Source: Scalesia atractyloides
Lineage: Eukaryota; Streptophyta; Magnoliopsida; Asterales; Asteraceae
Direction: 5' to 3'
NCBI GenBank assembly: GCA_947069175.1
Contig: CAMTDV010000018.1
Coordinates: 41,986,869-42,050,868, forward strand
Length of the DNA stretch: 64,000 bases
Both the position numbers and the translations under genes were made by a program. This document shows positions 12,301 to 22,700 of this stretch, one piece after another. A model generated the notes under the pieces. That model saw only the letters and a list, made by a program, of their open reading frames with translations, was not told the origin of the DNA and ran no database searches. Position 1 is the stretch's first letter, and every line of letters begins with the position of its first letter.

Positions 12301-12904
12301 CTTCTTCGGATGTGACTTTTTGATCTGCTTCCCCTTTTTACATTCTAGACAGTGATCAGTCATATGGAAGCTCTGAAGATTAACACCCTCCCAGATCATT
12401 ATGTACCAGAAAATTCATTTTACGTAAATGAATGTGCCCCATTTTCAGATGCCAAAGAATAGAATCTTTCTCAGTAGCTTTCGTCACAAAACATTGTGCT
12501 GATCTTGATGATGTGGTAGCGACACCCGTATCTTAGACATATAAATCATTTTCGCACGGGGCTCGCATCAGAATCGACTCATCAGGTATTTTGAAACCCG
12601 GCTTTAAGATCATACACTCTTTATCGTTGAGGTGAACCGTGAACTATTTGTCACAAATCTGCAAAATGCTCAGAAGATTGTTCTCAAGCTCAGCAATGTA
12701 GTTTACTCGATCAAGCGATACTACGCCATTGGAGAGTTTTCTCTCGGCGACAATCCTTCCACCTTGATTACCGGCAAATCTAACATATCCACCGTTAATA
12801 GCTATAATGTCGAATAAAAGAGCTTTCATCCCTGTCATATGTCTGGACGCTCCACTATCCAAAATCCACTTTGAAAGAACGGATCTTTGGAGCCCCTGTA
12901 CATA
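9396..12904 (-). pseudogene. A pol: protease, integrase, RT, RNase H
   Basis: Domains in order on the minus strand: aspartic protease with DSGASRHMTG (near 12860); pre-integrase zinc part ending CLECKKGKQ (near 12345); integrase core with the first Asp in RLHMDLLGP, the second in RSDNGIDF (near 12060) and the Glu in GVAERKN; a Ser- and Asn-rich linker (11190-11700); RT with VKSAFLYG and catalytic IYVDDIIFG (near 10380); RNase H with STCEAEYI-like residues (9690-9780) and an end in SDNEFT at 9396. Integrase before RT is the copia order. Several frameshifts and stops break the frame, notably between the integrase pieces and in RNase H, so it is not functional as it stands. Confidence 0.88.
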
Positions 12905-15900
12905 TTAAATGTCCTTAAACAGGGCGACCCAAGCCTTTTTGGTCTTGGGTTTGGGATAAAAAGCTTGGTAATCATCCTCATAATTTCCATCTGAGCCTCC
13001 ACTGTCAGTTACTTTTCAAAGTTCACTTTCTTTTTACCTTTTGTTGATTTGACAGTTACGGTTCGGTCTCAGATTTTGATTCTTTCTGGTTATCAGTCTT
13101 AACAAGCTCAGACTTGATAATCTCAGATGTTGTTGACTTTTTCTTAGCAATCCAGGCTTGTGATTTTATGTTTGCCTTTTTGATGTAAACCTTTGTTTCG
13201 TTTGCCCTTGAAGTTTCACCTTTTTTGAAAGTTGAGTTTTCAATGTTCTTTTCAGTTTTAGATTTAACTTCAGGATTTGATTCAATTCTTTTCAAAATCG
13301 TGACAGGTTTTACAAACTCTGGTTTCTTTGATTTTACAACATATGAACTTTCCTTCCTTCAAAGATAGGTCGGCTTAGATTTCGGACACTTCCGTGCAAT
13401 ATAACCAACTTCAAGCAAGTCCGATCATCATGTGAGTGACCACTAGTGGATTTTACACCACTTGCAGCTTTGGCCTTATCTCAAAGTTCTTTTGCTTTCT
13501 TAAACTCTTCGTTTGATTGTTTTCCAATCAAACTTTCCTCGTTAACCATGCTTGTCCCATAAACGAATTTCATGTTTTTATCTTTATACTCGTGAAATGG
13601 TGAAATTTTCTACCGGTTCTTCTTCCATGTCTAAACCTAACCAAGCTCTCCGGTTTTCCGGATGATCAACACCATTTCTCCGGTAGTTATTGTAATTTCT
13701 TTTGGGTTTAGAATAGAATTTCTTTTCATTCTTCTCCAGGTCCTCTGATGTAACTTCAACCAGTTTGAACAGTTTATCAAGTTGTTCTTCTTTGACATTC
13801 CGAATCGAAAAACTATCATCAAAGTATAATCTATCACATTCCTTAACCTTGTACATGACAACGTTAGGATCATCACATAGACCATCTTCCGATGAAGTAT
13901 CGTCATCTTCAAATTTTGTGTCAGAACTGTTCGAACTCGAGGTGGCGCTCTCAAAGCTGCCATCATTAGAATCATTCGGAACATTTTCAACCACATTTTT
14001 AACCACCGCATTATTATCGTCATCTGATGTAGTATAGATTACATCAATGTTCTCCGGCAACTCATTTTTCTTTTCAGATAATAACTCAATGTTGAGTGCC
14101 TTATCCATCCCATGAACAGTTTTGCGACAATATTTCTCGCATAGGGGTGGTGGAACATTGGTGTATTATTTACCATTTTTCTTTTTAGACTTTTTATCAA
14201 TTCCTTCCGACGAAATCGTGGGAAGAATATGATCGATGACATAAGCGTTAGTTGTATAACTTCTTAGAATTTGTTGAACACGTTCTGTTTCAATTTTCAT
14301 GTCCTGGAGTTGTTGTTTGGTTTCAGCAATGGTGTTAATGTAAACATTTATTACTTTTTGTTTATCCTTTATTGTCCCTTTTAGCATCCTCACAGTGTCG
14401 TGTTGTTCAATATTATTTCTATCGAGCCTGCCATAATCATCTTTCATTTTGTCGTACGCTTCCTTCATTGTACGATAATCATATTTGAAATGTTCATTAT
14501 GTACATTGAGTTCAGCGATGATTTGTGATTTTTTGGCGCATTTTGAACATGGCTCGGCGCATTTTGTGCACGGTTTCACAACCTTCACAACTTTCACTTT
14601 GACAACTTCCTTTTCAACTATCTTTACCTCTGGACCTACCTTGGTTAGATTCGCCATCATAGCTTTATTGGCAATGTCCGTGAGGTTTTCAGCATTCACT
14701 TCTTGAGCAACATTAATAACTTCTTCATCAATCAATTTCTTTTCAATCACTTGCTCCTGAGAACTTCCATCAAAGTTACCTGCAAAACTAGAAGTTGAGT
14801 TAGGAGTTAAAATACCTTGTGTCTTCATGTGAAGATAAGTCTCCTCTTCTTCCTGTTGTTGCAGATATTGTTCAAGTAGAGCATTCTCCAGAGCTGCGTT
14901 CTCAGAAGATGTATCTTTGACAATTTCAGCCATTAATGGAACTCCTGTCTTCTTACCAATATAAGAATACCAATCAAAACCATCATCTTCGTTGGTAGCA
15001 ACCATCGCCTTCTCGTATTGTTGGATGGTTTTTCTTGAATATTAACTTGAGTCTTTTTCGGAAACGGTTTATACTATAGCGACTTCTTGTAGTATTCGTT
15101 GCCACCTCCAAATGGACTCTGATTGCCCGTTGCTTCAGGATTTTTGCATTCTCTCTTGAAATGCCCTTTCTGTCGATATCTGAAATAGGTGACGTTTGTT
15201 TTGTCGAATCCTAGCTTGTTGCTTGAATTTCCGATATCTCGGCCTGTGAGTGCAACAAACTTTGTCACCCTTCGAATGATAGAAGCTAAAGACCATTTTA
15301 TATCCATCAGCTCAAGTTCTTCTTCGTCCACCTGATCGTAGTCTTCGGCGGTCATTTCTGGATTGCCAATTTTTCCTGCCACCAGACTTTCATACGATTC
15401 TAGAACTGTAGCGAGAAGAGTCATGTGTTGTTAGCAACTTGCTCAGAAACAACATTGTTTAAATTGACAGCAATGTTACACTTGTATACTTTCGGATCAG
15501 AATTCGTTTGTTGATTCTGATTTGTTTAACTCTGATATGTAGAATTTGACCCTGTGCTTGAAAAAGAAGAGCTCTGCGGACTTTGATCATATTGTGGATA
15601 TGATTCATATTCGCACTGAATGCTGTTTGAATCTTCGGGGTTGAAATGTTGTCTTGAATTATGTTCTTATAATATAGACCAACATCTTGAACAATGTTAG
15701 CATTCTTCGACTTTGCGATCTTTAGAAATTCCATCTCATGACCTTCAAGTTTGTTGATAAATGTAGCCAGCTTGAAGAATTCCCAATTCGGACTTTCTTT
15801 CAATACCATGAGATATGTAGTCCATTCTCCGTCAGGTAACGCATCTACAAGCTTATCAGTATTCTTCGGTTCTGTCTTCTCAAGACCGTGTCTCCTCATT

Positions 15901-16400
15901 TTAACCTTCAGATGACAAAAACGTTCAATCATCTGTTTCATTGTCTCGCCCTTTAGCATGGTAAAAATATCGAATTCCTTCATGATAAGAGCTTTTTTAC
16001 TCTTGATCATCTCTGCGCTTCCTTGGTATTTCTTTTGCAGTGATAACCAGAGTTCTCTCGCAGTCGTGTATTCAGGCAACAATATCAAAATATCCTCTTT
16101 AACATATTGTTGCATGAGGCTAATCATTTTCTTCTCAGCGATATATTCTTCCTTTTGTTGCGAAGAATACTTGTAATTCTCAAGAACTTGCTGATTTTCG
16201 TCTAACGGAACGACATAACCTCTCTCAATAGCCACACAGCTTTTGAAATGCATGGCTTGAACCCAATAACTGAACTTCTCCATCCATCCCTCGTACTCGT
16301 CCATACTCATTAACTTCGGAGGTTTAACGGACGTGCCTATTTCGTTGTCGAGGTTAACTTGATTTATCACATTGGCATTGGATGTACCCACTCCTGACAT
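12905..16400 (-). pseudogene. A gag, long and decayed
   Basis: Gag runs from the ATG at 16400 to a stop at 12905-12907. The start may lie further upstream, because the preceding codons (DDLQRAF) align with the B gag start (MGDLHNAF). The N-terminal half is a copia-type capsid region (KPPKLMSMDEYEGW; KYQGSAEMIKSKKAL; RFCHLKVKMRRHGL). The first zinc knuckle has lost two cysteines (YFRYRQKGHFKREC), so it should not bind zinc. After it come a coiled-coil-rich stretch (14166-15005) and an acidic stretch (13584-14108). The C-terminus reads KKAWVALFKDI then stop. The length of about 1,150 codons is far above ordinary copia gag and fits Sireviruses. Frame breaks lie near 15440, 15040, 14150 and 13400. 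Confidence 0.85.
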
Positions 16401-16486
16401 AAACGCTCTCTGTAGATCATCATCGCGAATATCGACACACGTACGCTGAGAACACGTTCAAGCTTTGAAAAATATTAGAACTACTA

Positions 16487-16841
16487 CAAGTTTGGTCGAA
16501 CTTGCAGTGGAAGGATGAAAATTTTCAGTTTTAAACAAGTTCGGTCGAACTTGTTATGACTTGTTTTGAAAAATTTTCCCTGAATTGACTTCGAGCGAAC
16601 TTACAATTGAATTTAGAAGTAAAAATTGCAAGTTCGGGCGAACTTGAAATCAATTTCAATGAAAATGCTCAAGTTCGAGCGAACTTGAAGAAAATCAAAG
16701 AAACTAACCTAAGTTCGATCGGACTTAACAAAAAATTTCCTCAAAAACCCTCAAGTTCGAGCGAACTTGATAGGAAAACACTCAAAAAGTGAGTTTCTAA
16801 GTCAAGACAAGCGAACTTAGCTTATAAGTTCGATCATAATG
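16487..16841 (-). repeat. A leader palindrome array
   Basis: Copies of the 18-base dyad begin at 16487, 16536, 16586, 16629, 16670, 16710 and 16752, with partial copies near 16803 and 16824. Start-to-start spacing is 49, 50, 43, 41, 40, 42, about 50, about 21. The array fills the leader between the primer site and gag. The spacers are AT-rich and unrelated to one another. Confidence 0.85.
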
Positions 16842-17065
16842 GGTTTTGAAAACATGATTTTTTCAACAATTTGGCATCAATTCGTTTGATTTTAATCTTC
16901 AAACCCTCAGGGGTTTATCTATGATGTATTTAACATGACATATTCAAATTTGGACAGAATTTGCCCGTAAATTCTTCATTTTATTGTAACAGTTAAGAAA
17001 AATAGAAGAATGGAGTAGAATAAGAGTTGTCCTTGTCTTGATATCAATCAAATCCGGCTATTCTA

Positions 17066-17077
17066 GCTCTGATACCA
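17066..17077 (-). other. A primer binding site (initiator-Met tRNA)
   Basis: The minus strand reads TGGTATCAGAGC, complementary to the 3' end of plant initiator tRNA-Met. It lies two bases inside the 5' LTR. Confidence 0.92.
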
Positions 17078-17079
17078 CT

Positions 17080-17456
17080 TGTAGGACTGATCCTGATACG
17101 ATAGGAACCTAGATTTGATATCTAATGCCCATAATAGCGGAAATATTATGACATGATTACCAAATAACAAGTATTAATCAGTTAAACGTCAATTTTATTG
17201 AGAAACTTCAAGTCTTCAAATTGACAGAGCTTCGCTACACAGAGCACCAAAAGTTACAAATGAAGAACTCAAGCTAGTTGTTTGAAGTAGTCTAAGTTCG
17301 CTAGTGGGAGAAGGAGTTCGGGCGAACTTGACATCACAAAACTATTTCAAGCGAACTTGACTACCTATTACATAAATAGTTGATTTTGCTAGCCTATTCA
17401 CATCTAATCTATATAGACTCGATATAAGACTATGACATAGACATTCTGCACCAACA
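17080..17456 (-). repeat. A 5' LTR
   Basis: 377 bases, TG to CA. It matches 2942-3341 but has one palindrome (17313-17330) where the 3' copy has two; the 25-base unit between repeated GAACTTGAC strings is missing. Confidence 0.92.
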
Positions 17457-17461
17457 ATGAG

Positions 17462-18484
17462 CCTCATCCATGATCATCTGTCTCAGCTCCGAACTTGCAG
17501 GAATCCACACTCGATTCTTGAAATACAACACCTCGTCCATTTTCCTCACAAAACTTTTCTCATTCCCATGCAATCCTTTGCCGAGTAACTGGCTTTCTTC
17601 CAGGGCTTGCATCTGCGCATTCCGGATTTGATCTATCAGGCTTGTCTGCACAATCATTCCCAAGACTCTCACTCGAAGGGGTTTAATTTGATCCTTCCTA
17701 CTTAGCGCATCGCTACCACATTAGCTTTCCCCGAGTGGTACTTTATTTCACAGTCGTAATCGTTTAACAATTCCACCCATCTACGCTGCCTCATGTTCAA
17801 TTCCTTTTGGTCGAAGATATGTTGGAGGCTTTTGTGATCCGTATATATAGTACACTTGGTACCCATAAGTAATGTCTCCAAATCTTTAGTGCAAATATAA
17901 CAGCGCCTAGTTCCAAATCATGCGTCGTGTGATTCTTCTCGTGCACCTTTAGTTGTCTGGAAGCATACGTAATTACTTTATTCCTTTGGATAAGGACACA
18001 TCCAAGCCCTTGTCGTGATGCGTCACAATATACGACAAAGTCGTCATTACCTTCGCTAATGTTAGAATTGGGGGCTCACACAACTTTCATTTTAATAGTT
18101 GGAACGTTGTTTCCTGATATTCACCCCATTCGTACTTCCGGTCCTTTTGCGTCAAAGCGGTTAGCGATTGGGCGATACTTGAGAAGTTTTCGATGAAGCG
18201 ACGGTAATATCCTGCCAGTCCCAAGAATTGGCGAATCTTTTTTTGAGATTTTGGCGCCGGCCAATTCTTGATTGCTTCTATCTTACTTGGATCCACATGG
18301 ATTCCATTCTGATCTACCACATGTCCTAAAAATTGTATGGCTTGCAACCAAAATTCACACTTAGACAACTTAGCATACAGTTGTTATGTCCGTAGTATCT
18401 CTAAGATAGCACGTAAGTGATGTTCGTGCTCGTCCTTGCTCTTGGAGTATATTAGAATATCATCGATGAAAACGATGACAAATT
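17462..18484 (-). pseudogene. T pol: RT C-terminus, RNase H, start of integrase
   Basis: At the right edge the minus strand encodes the RT catalytic segment VIVFIDDILIYSK, followed by SKCEFW, FLGHVVDQNG and KIRQFLGLAGYYRRFIENFS (18087-18368), the standard end of gypsy RT. RNase H follows with VYCDASRQGLGCVL and YASRQLKVHEKNY-like residues (17900-18050). The region ends with ELRQMIMDEAH at 17462, which continues across element A into the HPGSDK segment at 2941. Stops and frameshifts are frequent between 17680 and 18080. Confidence 0.88.
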
Positions 18485-18907
18485 TGTTAGTGCATATATC
18501 TGTTGCCTACGTCATTGTATATCGAGTCTGAGTGATTAGAGCTTAATCTGCTAGAAATGAGGTGTATTTATTAGTGTAAAGGGTCAAGTTCGCCAGGAAC
18601 TAAGTTGTAAGAACAAGTTCGGCCAAACTTGTTCAAGACAAGTTCGCCCGAACTTGTTCACCTTCCAATCGAACTTGCAACCCTACAAATAGGTGCCTTG
18701 GGTTTTCATTTGCAAGAGGTAGAAACTTTGGCATAGCGACGGCGAAGCTCTGTCAGATCCGGAACTTGAATGTATTGCACAATATTGATCAATAAACAAA
18801 CATTAAATAAGTAATTCTTGTTATTCGGTTAACACATCATTAGTTTCCGCCTAATCAAACGTTAGATAAACTCTAGGTTCCTATGCTAAAGGAGGATGGT
18901 CCTCACA
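18485..18907 (+). repeat. B 5' LTR
   Basis: 423 bases, TG to CA. Two palindromes (18614-18631 and 18639-18656, 25 bases apart) lie upstream of a decayed TATA-like box (TACAAATA, 18684-18691). The LTR is of the same type as the LTRs of C. Confidence 0.92.
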
Positions 18908-18909
18908 AA

Positions 18910-18922
18910 TGGTATCAGAGCC
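18910..18922 (+). other. B primer binding site (initiator-Met tRNA)
   Basis: TGGTATCAGAGCC, two bases after the 5' LTR; a perfect match to the usual plant initiator-Met site. Confidence 0.93.
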
Positions 18923-19140
18923 TGGATACCTAAATTTGCTAAATTGATCACAAGAATCACTCTAATTCTACATCATTCTACCATTTTTCTAATTTTCACA
19001 TATTTGAAGAATTCATGGACAAAAGTTGCTAAAAGTTGAATATGTCATGTAAAATACACTTGTGGTAAACCCCTAAGAGTTTGGACATCAAATTCACACG
19101 AATTAATATCAAAAAGTTGAAAAAACCATGTTTCAAACAC

Positions 19141-19530
19141 TGATTTCGGTCGAACCTAGGATCAAGTTCGCCTGGACTTGATTAAAACTTCATTGATTTT
19201 AATCAAGTTCGTTCGAACTTGACTGTTATTTCAAGATTTTTCATAAAAGTCCGCTCGAACTTGTCATTTTCAATTAATTTAAATCAACTTCGCCCAAACT
19301 TGATTAAATTTGTTGAATTTTGTTTACAAGTTCGCCCGAACTTGTGAATTCTCTTTGAAATTCATCACTAGTTCGCCCGAACTTAATCAGGGAGAATTTT
19401 CAATTCTCAAATACAAGTTCGCCCGAACTTGTGTAAATTTCAGAATCTGATTTTCAAAAAACACAAGTTCACCTGAACTTGTGTTAAAAGATAACCTGAT
19501 TTTCTCAAACTACAAGTTCGCCCAAACTTG
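19141..19530 (+). repeat. B leader palindrome array
   Basis: Dyad copies begin at 19163, 19204, 19246, 19285, 19327, 19368, 19414, 19464 and 19513, with a decayed copy near 19141. Spacing is 22, 41, 42, 39, 42, 41, 46, 50, 49. Read from the primer site, this closely follows the pattern in A and E. The array ends 68 bases before the gag ATG. Confidence 0.88.
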
Positions 19531-19598
19531 TCAGTGTACTGATCATTTTTCGAAGTTTGTGAACGAGTGTTTTTCAGATAAATTGTCTGTTTTTCAAG

Positions 19599-22500
19599 AT
19601 GGGAGATCTCCATAACGCCTTTGCTGCGAGAGTAGCTCAAGCTTCAACGTCAACGATTAACCAGATGAATCTAGACAACGAGATGGGTACTACTACTAAA
19701 CCGCCAAAGCTAATGAGTATGGATGAGTTTGAGGGATGGAAAAAGATGTTTGTAAACTGGGTACAAGCTAATCAGTTCCATAGTTGGGTTGCAGTAGAGA
19801 ATGGGTACAAGTGGCCAAAGGATGAACGCGAACAAGATCTATCTTTGATCAAGTTTTCACCTGCTGATAAAGAGGCGTATGTGGCGAAAAGAAAATGATT
19901 AGTCTTATTCAACAATCTATGATGGAAGATATTTTGATAATGTTACCAGAATGTGAAACATCACAAGAATTGTGGCAAGCTCTTTGTGACAAATTCAAAG
20001 GAAGCGATGAGATGATAAAGAGCAAAAAGGCGTTAATTAAAAAAGAGATGAAACAGATGATTGACAGATATTCACGATGATCAAAGTAGACACGATGAAA
20101 CAGATGATTGACAGATATTGTCATCTGATGGTCTAGATGCGAAGACACAACATCAAGAGAACTACAGAAGAACAGATAGAAAAGTTGGCTGATGCACTTC
20201 CTGAGGGAGAGTGGTCAACTTATCTTATGGTTTTAAAGAACAGTCCAGCTTGTATGCATTTAAAGTTGTCATCCTTTATCGACAAACTAGAAGGTCATGA
20301 AATGGAACTGTTAAAGATTGCAAAGTCAAAAAATGCAAATGTTGTTCAAGATGTAGGTGTGTATTACAAAGGAGGTGTTCAAGATACTCCGATTCAGTGT
20401 CTGAAAATTCAAAATTCAAACAACATTCAGTGCTAATATGAATTCCATGAATTATTCGTCACAAAATCAAAGTTCTCTAAACATTGGATATTCAAGCATG
20501 TGTTCAAATTCTTCGTTTCAAAATCAGAACAATCAGTCGTATCAGACAAACCAATCTAGTTCCGATCCAAATGTTTTTCAGTGCAACATAACAGTTAATC
20601 TGAAAAATGTTTTTCCTGAAAAGGTGGCGAAACAACACATAGCACTTCTTGCTACTGTTTTCGAATCATATGAATGTTTGGTTGCTGGAAGATCGAAAAT
20701 CTAGAAATGACTGCTGAGGATTATGATCAGGTGGATGAAGAAGAGTTGGAACTGATGGACATGAAGTGGAGTCTAGCTTCGATCATCAGAAGAGTTACCA
20801 AGTTTGTAGCGTTAACTGGAAGAGATATTGGTAACTCTAGCAACAAACTGGGATTTGACAAGACAAAAGTAACTTGCTTCAAGTGCCGACAAAAAGGGCA
20901 TTTCAAACATGAGTGTCCGAACCAAGAAGTAAGTGGAAATCAAAGTCCTTTTGGAGGAAATGATTACTACAAGAAAGCATTACAATACAAGCCATTTCCA
21001 AGAAAAGTTGAAATCCAAGATCAATCATCCAACAACACAGAACAAGCTATGATTGCGTCAAATGAAAATGAAGGTTTTGATTGGAACAAGTACATCAACA
21101 AGAAGACTGGAGTTGCTCTTATGGCTAAGATTGTGGAAGAGCAGGTTATGTCAGCTGAGAATGCAGCACTGAAAAATGCAGCACTGGAGAATGTAATTCT
21201 AGAGCAATACATGCAACAAAGAGAGGAAGAGGAGATGGTGTATCTTGAAAATCGAAGGAAAAGTGCAATGAAATCAGAGGCTGAAAAGGTAGGTGCTGAG
21301 GTAACAAATATTGAAAAGGAGATTGTGAAAGTTGTGGAGGTTGAAAAACCTTGCACAAAGTACGCAAATCCTTGTGAACAATGTTATGAGAAATTAAAAA
21401 TCATTAGCACAATATGATTGTGCATAACGAACTTTCGTTATGATTACAGAACAATAAAGAAGCTTATGAGAAAATAAAAGGAACATATTGTAATATTGAA
21501 AAAGCTAATCTTGAGCTAAGTGCTAATGTAACCATGTTAAGTGCAACAGTTATTGAACAAAAAGCAATTAACATGTATATTGACACAATTGCTGAAACAA
21601 GGCGAGAACTTCAGGACATGAAGATTGCTCAAAGGGTAAGGCAATTGTTAAAAAGTTAAACCACAAATGCATATGTCATTGATCACATTCTTCCTACGAT
21701 TAAGTCGGAGGAAAATGATGATAAACCAAAAGGTCAAAAACGTAAAGAATACGGAAATATTCCACTGCCACTACTTGTGAGTTACTGCCGCACGAAAGAG
21801 GATGGTATTGAAAAGGCAATAAACATAACGCTTTTATCTGAAACTAAAGATCAATTACCTGAGACATTAACATTGTCTATACAAAAACAAACAAAGACAG
21901 TGAAGCGATTGTGAAAAATGTGGTAAAGAATGTCTTAGGAAATGATTCTGACAACGGCAGCTCTGAAAGCGCCGAATCAAGTACGAACAACTCGAAACCA
22001 CAATCCGAAGATGACGATACATCATCTTAAGGTGATCTAAGTGATGATCCTAACGTTTTCATGTACAAGGTTAAGGAATCTGATACGTTATATTTCGATG
22101 ATAGCTTTCCGATTCGGAACGTGAAGCAAGATCAAATCGATAAATTGTTCAAACTTGTAGAAGTTTCGTCAGATGATCTTGAGAAAAATGAGAAAAGATT
22201 TTACTCGAAACCCAAAAGGAACTTTAATAACTACCGAAAGAATGGTGGTGATTTCCCTGAGAACAGGAGAGAGCAGGTTTGGGTTTGGAGGAAAAAGAAG
22301 AAGAATCGAAAAGGAACCAGAAGTCTCCATTCCACGAATACAAAGGTAAAAACATGAAGTTTGTATATGGAACAAACACGGATCAGGAAGAAAGCTTGAT
22401 CGGTAAGAAATCAAATGATGACTTCAAGAAATAGAAAGAAATTCGGGACAAGGCTAAGTCCACAGGTGGAGTAACACCCACTAGTGGACATATTCATGAT

Positions 22501-22700
22501 ACTCGGACTTGCTTCAAATGCAATGAAATTGGCAACATTGCTCGCAAAGAAAGAAAAGGTCGAGAAGTCGTCAAAGTTGACATCGGACGAAATGTTTGAT
22601 GATGATTTTGATTACTATGAATAATTTGAAAGTGATTATGATGATCTTTATCAAGTTCAACAAAAACAACAAAAAGGTTTGGGTTTCCTTATTCAAGTAG
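19599..22700 (+). pseudogene. B gag, decayed
   Basis: Gag starts at the ATG at 19599 (MGDLHNAF) and ends at a TAG at 22698 after WVSLFK-like codons. The capsid region shows KPPKLMSMDEFEGW and KFKGSDEMIKSKKAL. A first zinc knuckle is intact (CFKCRQKGHFKHEC, near 20875); the second (near 22505) is degenerate. Frame changes occur near 19890, 20080, 20430, 20700 and 21420. A short tandem copy of the MKQMIDRY-coding segment at about 20046 and 20092 adds one of the breaks. In related elements gag forms the particle. Here it could have acted only before this decay. Confidence 0.85.

Larger units (their letters stand above)
2942..17456 (-). mobile_element. A: long Sirevirus-type copia element with extra 3' ORF
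   Basis: A spans 14.5 kb between LTRs at 2942-3341 and 17080-17456. The flanking 5-mers are ATGGG (2937-2941) and ATGAG (17457-17461), a target duplication with one later change. Order in element orientation is LTR, Met primer site, palindrome-array leader, gag, pol (protease, integrase, RT, RNase H), a non-coding block, a second palindrome array, a 3.6-kb extra ORF, polypurine tract, LTR. Integrase before RT makes it Ty1/copia. The long gag and the extra ORF after pol indicate the Sirevirus lineage. It interrupts the pol of T. Confidence 0.88.

Noticed and set aside
17066..17077. GCTCTGATACCA repeats as tRNA gene fragments
   Set aside because: They are primer binding sites at LTR edges; no tRNA cloverleaf surrounds them.
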